DNA of 35,928 bases from an uncultured Clostridia bacterium. Lineage in GTDB: Bacteria; Bacillota; Clostridia; Christensenellales; Borkfalkiaceae. Shown here piece after piece: positions 1 through 7,462 of the stretch. Position numbers and translations under genes: made by a program. Position 1 is the stretch's first letter. Every line of letters begins with the position of its first letter. The notes under the pieces were generated by a model, which saw only the letters and a list, made by a program, of their open reading frames with translations, was not told the DNA's origin and did not search any database. The stretch is taken from contig CALVWV010000028.1 of NCBI GenBank assembly GCA_944368065.1, positions 1 to 35,928 on the forward strand. Direction: 5' to 3'.

Positions 1-82
1 AATGGAAAGCCGGCTGACAGTCTTTTGGTACGTGCGCGCAAGCACAAGGAGGAATCCGTCAGACCTTAAATACCTTTCCATT
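1..82. other. Possible structured RNA or leader element, cut by the window edge
   Basis: Bases 1-9 (AATGGAAAG) are perfectly complementary to bases 74-82 (CTTTCCATT). Inside this closing stem CTGAC (14-18) can pair with GTCAG (58-62), and GTGC (32-35) with GCAC (42-45). Nested stems like these suggest a folded RNA, perhaps the 3' part of a cis-regulatory leader for the exported-protein gene at 165. I compared it from memory with the common riboswitch classes, SRP RNA, RNase P RNA and 6S RNA and could not match it. Strand and 5' limit are unknown. Confidence 0.3.
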
Positions 83-164
83 ATAGCTTAGGTAACGGAA
101 CTTGGAAAGTGCCAATCCAAATCCCGCACTTTCTCGGTCAAATATATTGTATCAGGAGGAAAAA

Positions 165-947
165 ATGAAATTGAGACTGAAAAGATTTTTGCTGTTTGCG
201 CAGACGATATTTTTTATCAGCCTGATAACCTTCGCATTTGCCGCTTCTGCCTGCGCGCAGGGCGATAAATGGAAACTTATAAAACATATAGGCACTTTCA
301 GCGGATGCGACGTCGGCGTGATTGAGTACATTGTTGACAAAGAAACTGCTGTTCCGTGCGTAGTGCAGATAATTCTTGTGAACGAAATTTTTGTCGCGCA
401 AACGGGCACGCCTTTGTACGACGTCGTCGTTTACGATAAGGATAATGTGGAAGACGGCGGCTTTACAAGATTGCAGACAGCATGCGATACGGGCATGCTG
501 TCGGATAAGGATATCCTTGACATATCCCGCAGATTCAACGAACTGGACGGACCCGCGGTGCGGTTCGAGGGCGACAGGCTGATTGTCGACGGAATGCTCG
601 GCACGGTGAATTTTTACGGGCTTACTCAAAAGCAGGTGCTCGGCATAACAAAAGCGTACCGCGGGGCTGTGTATCCCGACGGCGGAGTGCCTGTGCAGGA
701 TATTGCGGTTACTCAGAATCTTGGCGTATATGGCGGATATATCGCCGTTCAGATTTATGACGACAACAAGGACGGTGGCGAAAAATATGATTATTCCGTC
801 GGCGGGGTTACCATATGCGAGGAAAACGCAAGCCTTTCTTTATGGCTTTACGGCGACGGGGAACTTGTGCCTTTGGATAAAGCGTATGCGGACGGCCTGG
901 TAAGCTTAAGCGACATTGCCGGCATGGCTTCGCTTTATATAAGCTGA
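165..947 (+). CDS. Small exported protein of unknown function with internal duplication
   Basis: About 260 aa. The ATG at 165 is chosen because AGGAGG lies at 154-159 and a signal peptide follows at once (Lys/Arg-rich start, a hydrophobic run of about 20 residues, then ASAC). The Cys could be a weak lipobox, so export by signal peptidase I or lipidation are both possible. An upstream in-frame ATG at 102 has no ribosome site. The mature part appears to hold two related units. Each has alternating beta-like hydrophobics and ends in a short acidic helix: first ACDTGMLSDKDILDISRRF, then AYADGLVSLSDIAGMASLY at the C-terminus. I recognise the motif type from uncharacterised Clostridia secreted proteins but know no function. 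The next gene is convergent, so it is probably monocistronic. Confidence 0.7.
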   Translation: MKLRLKRFLLFAQTIFFISLITFAFAASACAQGDKWKLIKHIGTFSGCDVGVIEYIVDKETAVPCVVQIILVNEIFVAQTGTPLYDVVVYDKDNVEDGGFTRLQTACDTGMLSDKDILDISRRFNELDGPAVRFEGDRLIVDGMLGTVNFYGLTQKQVLGITKAYRGAVYPDGGVPVQDIAVTQNLGVYGGYIAVQIYDDNKDGGEKYDYSVGGVTICEENASLSLWLYGDGELVPLDKAYADGLVSLSDIAGMASLYIS

Positions 948-1003
948 AAAGCCGACTGTAAAAATTTAAGTAATCAATCTTGAATATAAGGGTAAAAATA
1001 AGG

Positions 1004-1054
1004 TAAAAAAACGCATAGCCGCGCGGCTTGAATTTAAGCCGCGCGGCTATGCGT
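1004..1054 (-). terminator. Rho-independent terminator of the GDPD gene
   Basis: ACGCATAGCC...GGCTATGCGT forms a perfect stem of about 19 bp (1011-1029 with 1036-1054) around a GAATTT loop. The A-run at 1004-1011 becomes the U-tract on the minus strand, so it terminates the minus-strand gene ending at 1103. Confidence 0.8.
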
Positions 1055-1102
1055 ATGTAATATAATTCAGTTCGGATATTTTAAAACAGCCGCATATATG
1101 CC

Positions 1103-1879
1103 TTAATCATCGCTGTTTTCGTCAAAGTGTTCCCATTTGTCGGGAATGATGTGCTCAAAAATCATATTGTCCGCATAACGGCGCGCCTTGCATTCCTTTT
1201 CCTTGCTGTTAATCGTCCAGGCGAGCACCTGCACGCCGCGCTTTCTTTTTGCGTTCACGTATTTGTTTGGCAGATAGTTTATGTCGTAGGATACAAAGTC
1301 GGCGTGCATGTAGCGGTAAAACCTGAGCGACTTCAGCATATAGTTGAGGAAATTATGATTTTTTATCAGCCCGTAAGAGCTTAAGTATCCCACCGAATAT
1401 TCGTCGGTGTGCTCTTTGAGGTACTTGACCGCCTTGGGGTGGAAAGACTGCATTGCAATCATATCCTTGCGCTTGTAGCTTTCAAGCTGAGCCAGAAGCA
1501 CGTCGGCCTGCTTTTCGTTGAACGAACGCCTGAATTTAAGTTCTATCAGAAGGGGTACGCGCCCGTCCACAAGCCTTAAAACGTCGGTGAGCATGGGTAT
1601 TCTCTGCCCGTCGCGCAGCCTGTAATCTTTCAGTTCTTCTGCCGAAAGCCTTTCAACCACGCCGCTTTTGCCCGTAACGCGCGAAAGGAAGCTGTCGTGC
1701 ACGACGGCAAGGTCGCCGTCTTTTGTAAGGTGCACGTCAATTTCTATCGCATAGCCGCCCTCTATTGCCAGTCTGAACGCTTCCATGGAATTTTCGCACA
1801 CTTTTTCCGAATGCAGTCCCCTGTGGGCAATGCGGATATTTATAAAGTTTTTGTTCAGTTTCTTCCTGACAACATCCAT
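1103..1879 (-). CDS. Glycerophosphodiester phosphodiesterase family protein
   Basis: 258 aa. It hydrolyses glycerophosphodiesters to glycerol-3-phosphate and an alcohol; no signal peptide is visible, so it is cytoplasmic. The GDPD TIM-barrel signature is clear: IAHRG at residues 17-21 (catalytic His19), EID at 46-48 (metal-binding Glu46 and Asp48), VVHD at 59-62 (second catalytic His61) and LLIELK near 111-116 (third metal Glu). Length fits the short bacterial GDPDs. The sequence before the ATG (AGAAGAAATTATC) is only a weak ribosome site. It lies 51 bp downstream of the membrane-protein gene on the same strand and probably shares its transcript; a 16-bp palindrome (1910-1925) sits in the gap. 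The substrate cannot be told from sequence; deacylated phospholipid head groups are the usual one. Confidence 0.9.
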   Translation of the reverse strand: MDVVRKKLNKNFINIRIAHRGLHSEKVCENSMEAFRLAIEGGYAIEIDVHLTKDGDLAVVHDSFLSRVTGKSGVVERLSAEELKDYRLRDGQRIPMLTDVLRLVDGRVPLLIELKFRRSFNEKQADVLLAQLESYKRKDMIAMQSFHPKAVKYLKEHTDEYSVGYLSSYGLIKNHNFLNYMLKSLRFYRYMHADFVSYDINYLPNKYVNAKRKRGVQVLAWTINSKEKECKARRYADNMIFEHIIPDKWEHFDENSDD

Positions 1880-1909
1880 GATAATTTCTTCTGTTAAAAC
1901 TCTCTGGTT

Positions 1910-1925
1910 GCGGCATATGTGCCGC
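1910..1925. repeat. Dispersed palindromic repeat, copy 1
   Basis: GCGGCATATGTGCCGC, between the membrane-protein and GDPD genes. Its exact reverse complement is at 33524-33539; including flanks, 21 nt are identical between the two places. Related copies lie at 4792, 10794, 18309 and inside nnr near 20763. Confidence 0.7.
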
Positions 1926-1930
1926 CCGAT

Positions 1931-3412
1931 TCATAGATTTTCCAAAGTTTTGTCCGCATTCATGATGTCTGCGGATAAATCCGCATTCATGATGTCCGCC
2001 GATAAATTTTCCGCGGCGAATGCGGCTTCATCTTTTGCATAGTGTGCGCCATTCTCAGCTTTTGCGCTTCTGACGCGCTTTGCGGGAAATCTTGCAAGCA
2101 CTTTTCCGCGTATAAATAAAAACAATCTGTACAAGCCGTAAAATGCAAAAAAGATAGCCACATATACCGCATACAAGCCGAGTATGTAAAGTATATTCAG
2201 TTCGTAGCCCCAAAGGTTCAGCGTGAGCACGGGCGGCACTTCGAAGGGAAGAGGGTTTATCTGAGTAAACGCGTAGTTCGGCATAAGTACGTCTTCGCCT
2301 TCCATGCCTGCGGAAATGGAGTACCCTGTAACGGCGGCGCTTGCAATGCTTGCAACAATTATAACCGCAAAGTAGTAAACAAGGGGTATCGCGCAATCCT
2401 TTATGCGGAATTTATACATGCCGAGCGCGGTGGGCAGTACGCACAGCATAAACAATATAATGTGCGTAAGGCAGAAATAAAGTATTGAATAACTGCAGAA
2501 TATGCCGTAGTCCGACATGCTGTCTTTGCCGAAATATACGAATACCGATATGGCTCCGCCAGCGTGTATGAAAAAGGAAATTGCGTACAGCGCCTTCTTT
2601 TTCAGAAATACCGAAAGAGAGGATATGTACACGCCTATATTGCATATAAACAGCGGTATGCAGGCAAAAATCGTGTGGTAAACGTTATAGCCGTCGCCCA
2701 TGACCATGCTGTCTTTGCTGTGGTATTGCAGAAGAAGAACTCCCGCCGCCGCGCACAGCCAGCGGTACTGTTCGTCCCTCGGTTTGTTTTTAAGGAAGAA
2801 GTATGCGCCGATTGTTGAGCCTGCAAGCACGGCTATCGCAAGAAAGTGCCATACCGTAAAATTTCTGAACCTTAAAAAACTGCCTTCGGGAACGGAGTTT
2901 ATATCGAAAAAGTTTTCAAATACGTTGAGCGGCATTGCCGCAAGGAGTGCAAGCGGCAGATAAATAAAGCTCTTTGCCCGAACGGTAAAACCGTAAGTTA
3001 AAAATATCGCCGCGCACGCGCCGAGCATGCACGCGCTTTCCGTCACAAAAAGAGCGATGTGCGCCCACTTCGGCATAAACAGATTGACCGAATTTAAAAA
3101 TTCCTGCGACGGAGTTTGGGCAACCTTGGTTATATCGAAGAATGTGCCGAAGGTGCACGCCGAAACTATTACAGCAACGGGCATAAGGTATTTTGCGCAG
3201 TCCGCGCACCGCCTGTTTTCAAAAAACAGCGCCGCGGGTATAAGCAGAAGTCCCGCCTTTTTCACCCATTGCGAGATGGCAAACACCCCGTAAACGCTTA
3301 TTCTGTTGAATATGTAATAATCGGATACTGTGAATGTGAGCAAGAGCGCCGCAACAAGCATTACAGCCGCGCAAACCCTGCCCGAAACCGATATTATTTT
3401 CTGCCTTTTCAT
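1931..3412 (-). CDS. Polytopic membrane protein, possibly YwaF/TMEM164-like
   Basis: 493 aa with roughly 10-12 hydrophobic segments, so an integral membrane protein. A central block (IPLFICNIGVYIS, then FFIHAGGAISVF, then a loop and THIILFMLCVLP) resembles the YwaF/TIGR02206-TMEM164 layout, in which PLHLC and a conserved His in a later helix recur. The match is from memory and the first His is not kept, so it is tentative. The cytoplasmic C-terminal tail is charged and ends in two tandem copies of the nine-residue unit LSADIMNAD. The promoter at 3421-3449 places the transcription start at the ATG, so translation is probably leaderless. A GTAATG at Met18 preceded by GGGCAGGG is a possible alternative start. 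GDPD follows 51 bp downstream, suggesting a membrane or lipid-related job, which is inference only. Confidence 0.7.
   Translation of the reverse strand: MKRQKIISVSGRVCAAVMLVAALLLTFTVSDYYIFNRISVYGVFAISQWVKKAGLLLIPAALFFENRRCADCAKYLMPVAVIVSACTFGTFFDITKVAQTPSQEFLNSVNLFMPKWAHIALFVTESACMLGACAAIFLTYGFTVRAKSFIYLPLALLAAMPLNVFENFFDINSVPEGSFLRFRNFTVWHFLAIAVLAGSTIGAYFFLKNKPRDEQYRWLCAAAGVLLLQYHSKDSMVMGDGYNVYHTIFACIPLFICNIGVYISSLSVFLKKKALYAISFFIHAGGAISVFVYFGKDSMSDYGIFCSYSILYFCLTHIILFMLCVLPTALGMYKFRIKDCAIPLVYYFAVIIVASIASAAVTGYSISAGMEGEDVLMPNYAFTQINPLPFEVPPVLTLNLWGYELNILYILGLYAVYVAIFFAFYGLYRLFLFIRGKVLARFPAKRVRSAKAENGAHYAKDEAAFAAENLSADIMNADLSADIMNADKTLENL
1953..2006 (-). repeat. Two tandem 27-bp repeats inside the membrane-protein gene
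   Basis: Units at 1953-1979 and 1980-2006 differ at two positions only. They keep the frame and encode the duplicated nine-residue C-terminal motif, so the count can vary by slippage without breaking the gene. Confidence 0.85.
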
Positions 3413-3420
3413 TCAACTCA

Positions 3421-3449
3421 ATTATAGCCCCGACTTTGAAAAATGTCAA
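3421..3449 (-). promoter_or_regulatory. Consensus promoter giving a leaderless transcript
   Basis: On the minus strand TTGACA (3449-3444), 17-bp spacer, TATAAT (3426-3421): a perfect sigma-A promoter. The ATG begins at 3412, only 8 nt after the -10 box, so the expected start point is within 1-2 nt of the start codon. No Shine-Dalgarno lies between. Confidence 0.8.
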
Positions 3450-3552
3450 TTGCAGGCGGCGCAAATAATAGTTAAAGGTGCCTTAATATGTCTTATGTCT
3501 TATCTTTTCAAGCGCGTATTGAGTTTAAGCGATTATAATTTTAAGTCTTTAG

Positions 3553-3581
3553 TTGCAATTATGCTGAAAATGCGTTATAAT
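3553..3581 (+). promoter_or_regulatory. Promoter of the degV gene
   Basis: TTGCAA (3553-3558), 17-bp spacer, TATAAT (3576-3581), about 60 nt before the degV ATG. It is divergent from the promoter at 3421-3449. Confidence 0.75.
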
Positions 3582-3642
3582 AGAAACAGAACCGCTTCGT
3601 TGCGGAAAAGTTTTTTTATTCAGGAATTTTAAAAGGTACAGT

Positions 3643-4542
3643 ATGGAGAAAAAATTCACGCTCTCTACCGACTCAACCTGCGATTTGTATGCCGATTTCG
3701 TAAAGAAAAACGACATCAAATTTGTAAGCCTTACTTACACGGTTGAAGACAAGAACGGTAAGATTACGGACGGACTTGACAATTTTACTGATTATTCTCA
3801 GTACGTCGGGTTTTACAACAAACTGCGCGCGGGCAGTTTTTCGCGCACGTCTATGCTGAATTACGAAAGTCACCTGACCCATTTCATGCGGCTTGCCGAA
3901 GAGGGGGCAAAAGACGTAGTTCATTTCACTATATCGAGCGGTCTTTCGCCTACGGTGACTGTTGCGGAAAAGGCTGCCGCAGACGTTAAAAAGCAGTACC
4001 CCGACTTCAATTTGTACGCCGTGGACTCGCTTTCGGCTACGATAGGTCAGGGCGCGCTCGTGCGCGAAGCGCTCAGAATGCGCGACGAGGGCAGAACTGC
4101 GGAAGAGACGGTCGCCTATGTGAAAGATTTGCGCTTTAAAATACAGTACATGATTGCTGTAAACGACCTCAATTATCTTAAGCGCGGCGGAAGGGTATCA
4201 TCCGTGGCGGCGATAGCCGGCACCATGCTCGGAATAAAGCCCATTCTTTCATTCACGAGCGAAGGCAAGCTCAACGTTATTGATAAGGTGCGCGGAATGA
4301 AGCGCGCGTTTGCGTATGCGCTGGACAAAATGGATAAATTCCCGCCCGTAAAGGAAAATCCCATCGTGTGGGTTGTACATACCGATGCCGAGGCGGAGGC
4401 AAACGAGCTCGCCGCAATGGTAGAGGCTAAGTGCGGAATAAAGCCCGACGTATCCATTATGGGACCCGTAATAGGTTCGCACGTGGGGCCTGGCGCCGTT
4501 GCCGTGCTCTGGAAGTCGGCTCAGGTAAGGCAGGACGGCTGA
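3643..4542 (+). CDS. DegV family fatty-acid-binding protein
   Basis: 299 aa, a normal length for DegV/FakB proteins, which bind a single fatty acid and, where a FakA kinase is present, hand it over for phosphorylation. Family marks: the N-terminal STDSTCDL (residues 8-15), the ligand-contact block TISSGLSPTV, VDSLSATIGQG in the second half of the first domain, then the basic YLKRGGRVS segment and the LGIKPILSF strand typical of the C-terminal domain. No signal peptide; cytosolic. The ATG follows AAAGG at a suitable spacing. It has its own promoter (3553-3581) and terminator (4559-4589), so it is monocistronic. No fakA-like kinase is in the window, so whether it feeds fatty-acid kinase is inference. 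Lipid specificity cannot be read from sequence. Confidence 0.92.
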   Translation: MEKKFTLSTDSTCDLYADFVKKNDIKFVSLTYTVEDKNGKITDGLDNFTDYSQYVGFYNKLRAGSFSRTSMLNYESHLTHFMRLAEEGAKDVVHFTISSGLSPTVTVAEKAAADVKKQYPDFNLYAVDSLSATIGQGALVREALRMRDEGRTAEETVAYVKDLRFKIQYMIAVNDLNYLKRGGRVSSVAAIAGTMLGIKPILSFTSEGKLNVIDKVRGMKRAFAYALDKMDKFPPVKENPIVWVVHTDAEAEANELAAMVEAKCGIKPDVSIMGPVIGSHVGPGAVAVLWKSAQVRQDG

Positions 4543-4558
4543 TTGAAATTGTAATTTG

Positions 4559-4589
4559 AATGCCCGCACAAGTTTGTGCGGGCATTTTT
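4559..4589 (+). terminator. Terminator of degV
   Basis: A 12-bp stem AATGCCCGCACA / TGTGCGGGCATT (4559-4570 and 4575-4586) with an AGTT loop, followed by T residues, 16 bp after the degV stop. Confidence 0.9.
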
Positions 4590-4594
4590 GCATA

Positions 4595-4686
4595 AGTAAA
4601 TTGCCGTACGCATCGTGAGTAAATTGCCCTACGCATCGTGAGTAAATTGCCGTACGCATCGTGAGTAAATTGCCGTACGCATCGTG
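4595..4686. repeat. Minisatellite: four tandem 23-bp units
   Basis: Units at 4595-4617, 4618-4640, 4641-4663 and 4664-4686. Three are identical; the second has one C for G change (CCTACG instead of CGTACG). The array begins just after the degV terminator and is followed at 4684 by GTGCGGGCATTTTTTG, a repeat of that terminator's 3' arm and T-run, as if the array arose together with a partial terminator duplication. Confidence 0.95.
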
Positions 4687-4720
4687 CGGGCATTTTTTGT
4701 AAATAAATTTCCAGGAGGCA

Positions 4721-4757
4721 AAATCGGCCGCGCGTTTTTGCGCGCGGCCGATTTTTT
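4721..4757 (+). terminator. Strong GC hairpin, terminator-like
   Basis: A perfect 14-bp stem (AAATCGGCCGCGCG at 4721-4734 with 4741-4754), loop TTTTTG, followed by TTT. It lies beyond the tandem repeat and may be a second, back-up terminator for degV. The A-run on its left makes weak function in the other direction possible. Confidence 0.7.
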
Positions 4758-4791
4758 AAATGCTCAAATTGGCTGCCTGATTTGAATTGAA

Positions 4792-4805
4792 CGGCATATA
4801 TGCCG
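4792..4805. repeat. Perfect 14-bp palindrome of the CATATATG family
   Basis: CGGCATATATGCCG in the gene-free stretch between degV and the phosphoglycerate mutase gene. It is related to the intergenic repeats at 1910, 10794, 11395 and 33524. The rest of 4760-4942 is AT-rich with no ORF or recognisable site. Confidence 0.6.
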
Positions 4806-4942
4806 AATCTTTTAAATAATAAGATTAATCTTTATAAAACATAATATGCTTTTTCGGGCGGTATTTTCAAGGCAAAATGACGGCATCTTACAGTTAAACG
4901 AGCGGAAATTTGCCATTAAACCAACGGCATTTGTGCAATAAG

Positions 4943-4976
4943 AAAAAGCCCGCCCCGCAATTTTTGCGGGGCGGGC
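4943..4976 (-). terminator. Terminator of the apgM-like gene
   Basis: A 13-bp GC-rich stem (4948-4960 with 4964-4976, core GCCCGCCCCGC) with a 3-nt loop. The A-run at 4943-4947 is the U-tract on the minus strand. It lies directly after the stop at 4984. Confidence 0.9.
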
Positions 4977-4983
4977 GGGTTTA

Positions 4984-6204
4984 TCATCTGGTTATTGAAA
5001 GCATTCTGTCTATAAGCGTAAATCCGTCTTCGATGAACATTCCCGTCTTTTTTGCCTCGTCCTCGGTGTAGCGCGCGGCGCCGTTGCCAAGGTCTTTTAT
5101 GTTTGTGTACAAAAGATAGGGCACAGGGTCTGAAACGTGCGTCTTTATTGCGCAAGGGGTAGGGTGGTCGGGGCAGATTAATATGCAGTAGTCCTCGCCC
5201 GCCTCTTCAAACTTTTCTTTTAGCGTTTTTACAACAAGTTTGTCAATCTGCTCTATCGAAAAAATCTTGTGCGCAACGTCGCCGTGGTGTCCGCATTCGT
5301 CGGGACCTTCCATATGAATGTAAACGTAGTCGAGCCCGCCGTTCATAAGTCCGTCTGCCGCGGCAAGCGCCTTTGCTTTGAAGTCGGTGTCGTAGTTGCC
5401 GGTAGCGCCTTTGACGGGGATGAACTTCATTCCCGCAAGCAAAGCTATGCCTTTCACGAGGTCGACTGCGGAAATCACGCCGCCCTTAAGCCCCGTTTTG
5501 CGCGCAAAGTCGTCAAGCATGGGCTTTGTGCCCTCGCCCCAGAACCATAAGCTGTTGGCGGGATTTTTGCCTTCCTTTATGCGCTTTAAGTTTACGGGGT
5601 GGTCTTTCAGCATCCCGTAACTCTTTTTCATCATTTCAAGGTATTTTCCGGCATTCGGCCCCTTGGGCAGATAGTCGGTTATCTTTTTATCTGAAATATC
5701 GTGCGGAGGGGTCAGGTCGTGCCCCGTTACGCCGTTCTCCGCGACAAGGCAATGCCTGTATGATATGCCGGGGTAAAGGGTAAAGCCGTCTTCGTCGAGC
5801 TCCTTTTTAAGGAAGGCAATAAGCTCGGCGGCTTCTTCCGTAGTTATTTCGCCCGCAGAATAGTCCGCCATGGTCTTATTTTCGTAAGGCTCGTCCGCGG
5901 ACAGGGTTACAAGGTTGGCGCGCATGGTCACGTCTGTATCTTTGAGGGATATATCCATGGCAACCGCTTCCAGAGGGCTGCGGCCGGTATAGTATTTTTT
6001 TGGATTGAAGCCCATAACGGACATGTTTGCAACATCGCTTCCCGGTTTGAGTCCGTTCGGCACGGTGCGGAAAAGTCCAGTTTCCGCATGCGGCGCAAGC
6101 GCGTCGATATTCGGCGTCTTTGCGTATTCGAGGCAGGTCTTTCCGCCGAGAGCTTCGATTTTCCAGTCGGCCATTCCGTCGCCTAAAACTACTGCGTATT
6201 TCAT
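4984..6204 (-). CDS. ApgM-type phosphoglycerate mutase / putative homoserine kinase
   Basis: 406 aa, alkaline-phosphatase superfamily, the archaeal-type cofactor-independent phosphoglycerate mutase group. Visible marks: VVLGDGMADW at 6-14 (metal Asp9), GGKTCLEYAKTPNID at 20-34, GSDVANMSVMGF at 55-66 (candidate nucleophile Ser62), YTGRSPLEAVAM, and the later metal cluster HMEGPDECGHHGD and CPDHPTP. Bacterial members of this exact length form the subgroup annotated as proposed homoserine kinase (TIGR02535). A canonical GpmI is encoded at 31917-33473, so glycolysis does not need this enzyme, which favours the homoserine kinase reading; this is inference. AAAGG lies 7 nt before the ATG. The TATAAT directly touching the ATG is too close to drive this gene. 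The ung gene is 134 bp upstream on the same strand. Confidence 0.88.
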   Translation of the reverse strand: MKYAVVLGDGMADWKIEALGGKTCLEYAKTPNIDALAPHAETGLFRTVPNGLKPGSDVANMSVMGFNPKKYYTGRSPLEAVAMDISLKDTDVTMRANLVTLSADEPYENKTMADYSAGEITTEEAAELIAFLKKELDEDGFTLYPGISYRHCLVAENGVTGHDLTPPHDISDKKITDYLPKGPNAGKYLEMMKKSYGMLKDHPVNLKRIKEGKNPANSLWFWGEGTKPMLDDFARKTGLKGGVISAVDLVKGIALLAGMKFIPVKGATGNYDTDFKAKALAAADGLMNGGLDYVYIHMEGPDECGHHGDVAHKIFSIEQIDKLVVKTLKEKFEEAGEDYCILICPDHPTPCAIKTHVSDPVPYLLYTNIKDLGNGAARYTEDEAKKTGMFIEDGFTLIDRMLSITR

Positions 6205-6338
6205 ATTATACCTTTATTTATTTTATTAAGGCGCTCGCGCCTTTATTTTTTGCCTGATTCAAGCCGCTCCATGTGTTCGCAGAATGCATTGCGTTTCAGT
6301 CAGAAACCTGATTAATTGCGGCATAGTATGCGGTCAAT

Positions 6339-7019
6339 TCATTCTTTGGGTGCATTGAGGTCCCAGTTTATCTGATCTTTGCCGTGAGATGAAAGGTAAG
6401 CGTTGCACTTTGAAAAACATCTGCTCCCGAAAAATCCGTTGTACGCGGAAAGGGGTGAAGGGTGCGCGCTTTCAAGTATAAGGTGCTTGCCCGTATCTAT
6501 CAGCCCGCGCTTGGAGCGGGCGTTCCCGCCCCATAAAATAAACACGGTGTTGTTCGTCTTTTCTGAAATTATTTTAATAACGCTGTCAGTAAACCACGCC
6601 CAGCCGCAGGCGGCGTGCGAGTTCGCGCGGTGTTCGCGCACGGTAAGCGTAGTGTTCAGAAGAAGAACGCCCTCCTTCGCCCACGCGGTAAGGTCGCCGC
6701 AGGGCGGCTCCTTTATTCCGAGGTCGCTTTCAATCTCTTTGAAGATGTTTTTAAGCGAAGGGGGAAGGGGAACGCCGGGCTTTACGGAAAAGCAGAGTCC
6801 GTGCGCCTGACCGGGTTCGTGGTAGGGGTCCTGCCCGAGAATTACCGCTTTCACCTTGTCGAGCGGGGTGTAGCGGAAACAGTTGTAAAGGTCGTACATG
6901 TCGGGATATACGACGTAGTGGCTGTATTCGTACTTCAAAAACTCGCGTATTTTTTTGTAGCGCTCGTCCTCGAAAAGCTCTTTAAGCGCTTCGTCCCAAC
7001 CTCCGCCGAGCGAAATCAT
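6339..7019 (-). CDS. ung: Uracil-DNA glycosylase, family 1
   Basis: 226 aa. Removes uracil from DNA as the first step of base excision repair. The motifs sit almost at the E. coli numbering: GQDPYH at 62-67 with catalytic Asp64, the GLCFSV segment that packs on uracil, LLLNTTLTV, and HPSPLS at 186-191 with His186 in the leucine-loop motif. The start at 7019 is chosen over an upstream ATG because GGAG lies 6 nt before it and because its ATG overlaps the luxS TGA as ATGA, a typical coupled arrangement. It is the last gene of mtnN-luxS-ung. No functional link between Ung and the methyl cycle is known to me, so the operon may be only a convenient grouping. Confidence 0.95.
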   Translation of the reverse strand: MISLGGGWDEALKELFEDERYKKIREFLKYEYSHYVVYPDMYDLYNCFRYTPLDKVKAVILGQDPYHEPGQAHGLCFSVKPGVPLPPSLKNIFKEIESDLGIKEPPCGDLTAWAKEGVLLLNTTLTVREHRANSHAACGWAWFTDSVIKIISEKTNNTVFILWGGNARSKRGLIDTGKHLILESAHPSPLSAYNGFFGSRCFSKCNAYLSSHGKDQINWDLNAPKE

Positions 7020-7444
7020 AACTGCTCCAGCACGGCAAGGTATTCCGCGCACTCTTTTTTCGCGCCGTCAAGGTCGTGTTCAAGGTAATTTCCGCATTCT
7101 TCGCGTTTGCTGCCGGGGATTTGGGTAAACGCAAGCGCGTCCTTAAAACACTTTTTAAGCATCTCAAGCACCTTCGCCGAGTCAAGTCCGCACGTAAGGA
7201 GGTAAAATCCCGTGCGGCAACCCATCGGTCCGAAATATATAATGTTATCCTTGCATTCGCCGTTTCTGAGTATTGTCGCTCCGATATGCTCTATCGTGTG
7301 CAGCGCTTTCTGCTCTATGTAGTCGCCCGCATTAGGCTTTTTGAAGCGCAAATCCCACGTCGTCACGCCGTGACTCGTGCCGCATTCGTAAAGCCCGGGC
7401 TTTATAAGGTCGTGATTTTTCGAAAAGGAAGGTATTCTTTCCAT
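7016..7444 (-). CDS. luxS: S-ribosylhomocysteine lyase
   Basis: 142 aa, slightly shorter than the usual 150-160. Cleaves S-ribosylhomocysteine to homocysteine and DPD, the precursor of autoinducer-2. All key residues are present: the zinc site HTIEH (His49, His53) plus Cys117 in EECGNY, general base Glu52, and catalytic Cys76 in GPMGCRTGF. A strong ribosome site (AAAGGAG) lies 7 nt before the ATG. It sits 18 bp after mtnN, whose product makes its substrate, and overlaps ung by four bases. The pair completes the two-step route from S-adenosylhomocysteine to homocysteine. AI-2 signalling itself needs an Lsr-type receptor, which is not in this window. Confidence 0.97.
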   Translation of the reverse strand: MERIPSFSKNHDLIKPGLYECGTSHGVTTWDLRFKKPNAGDYIEQKALHTIEHIGATILRNGECKDNIIYFGPMGCRTGFYLLTCGLDSAKVLEMLKKCFKDALAFTQIPGSKREECGNYLEHDLDGAKKECAEYLAVLEQL

Positions 7445-7462
7445 GCATTTCTCCTTTGCGCG

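Noticed and set aside
1-82. Cobalamin riboswitch 3' end
   Set aside because: GTCAGACC slightly recalls the B12 region, but the other conserved blocks are missing in what can be seen.
4595-4686. Tandem repeats considered as a CRISPR array
   Set aside because: The 23-bp units abut with no spacers, and no cas genes are present.
6198-6209. TATAAT next to the apgM-like start as another leaderless promoter
   Set aside because: The box touches the ATG, so transcription would start inside the gene; AAAGG upstream is a normal ribosome site.
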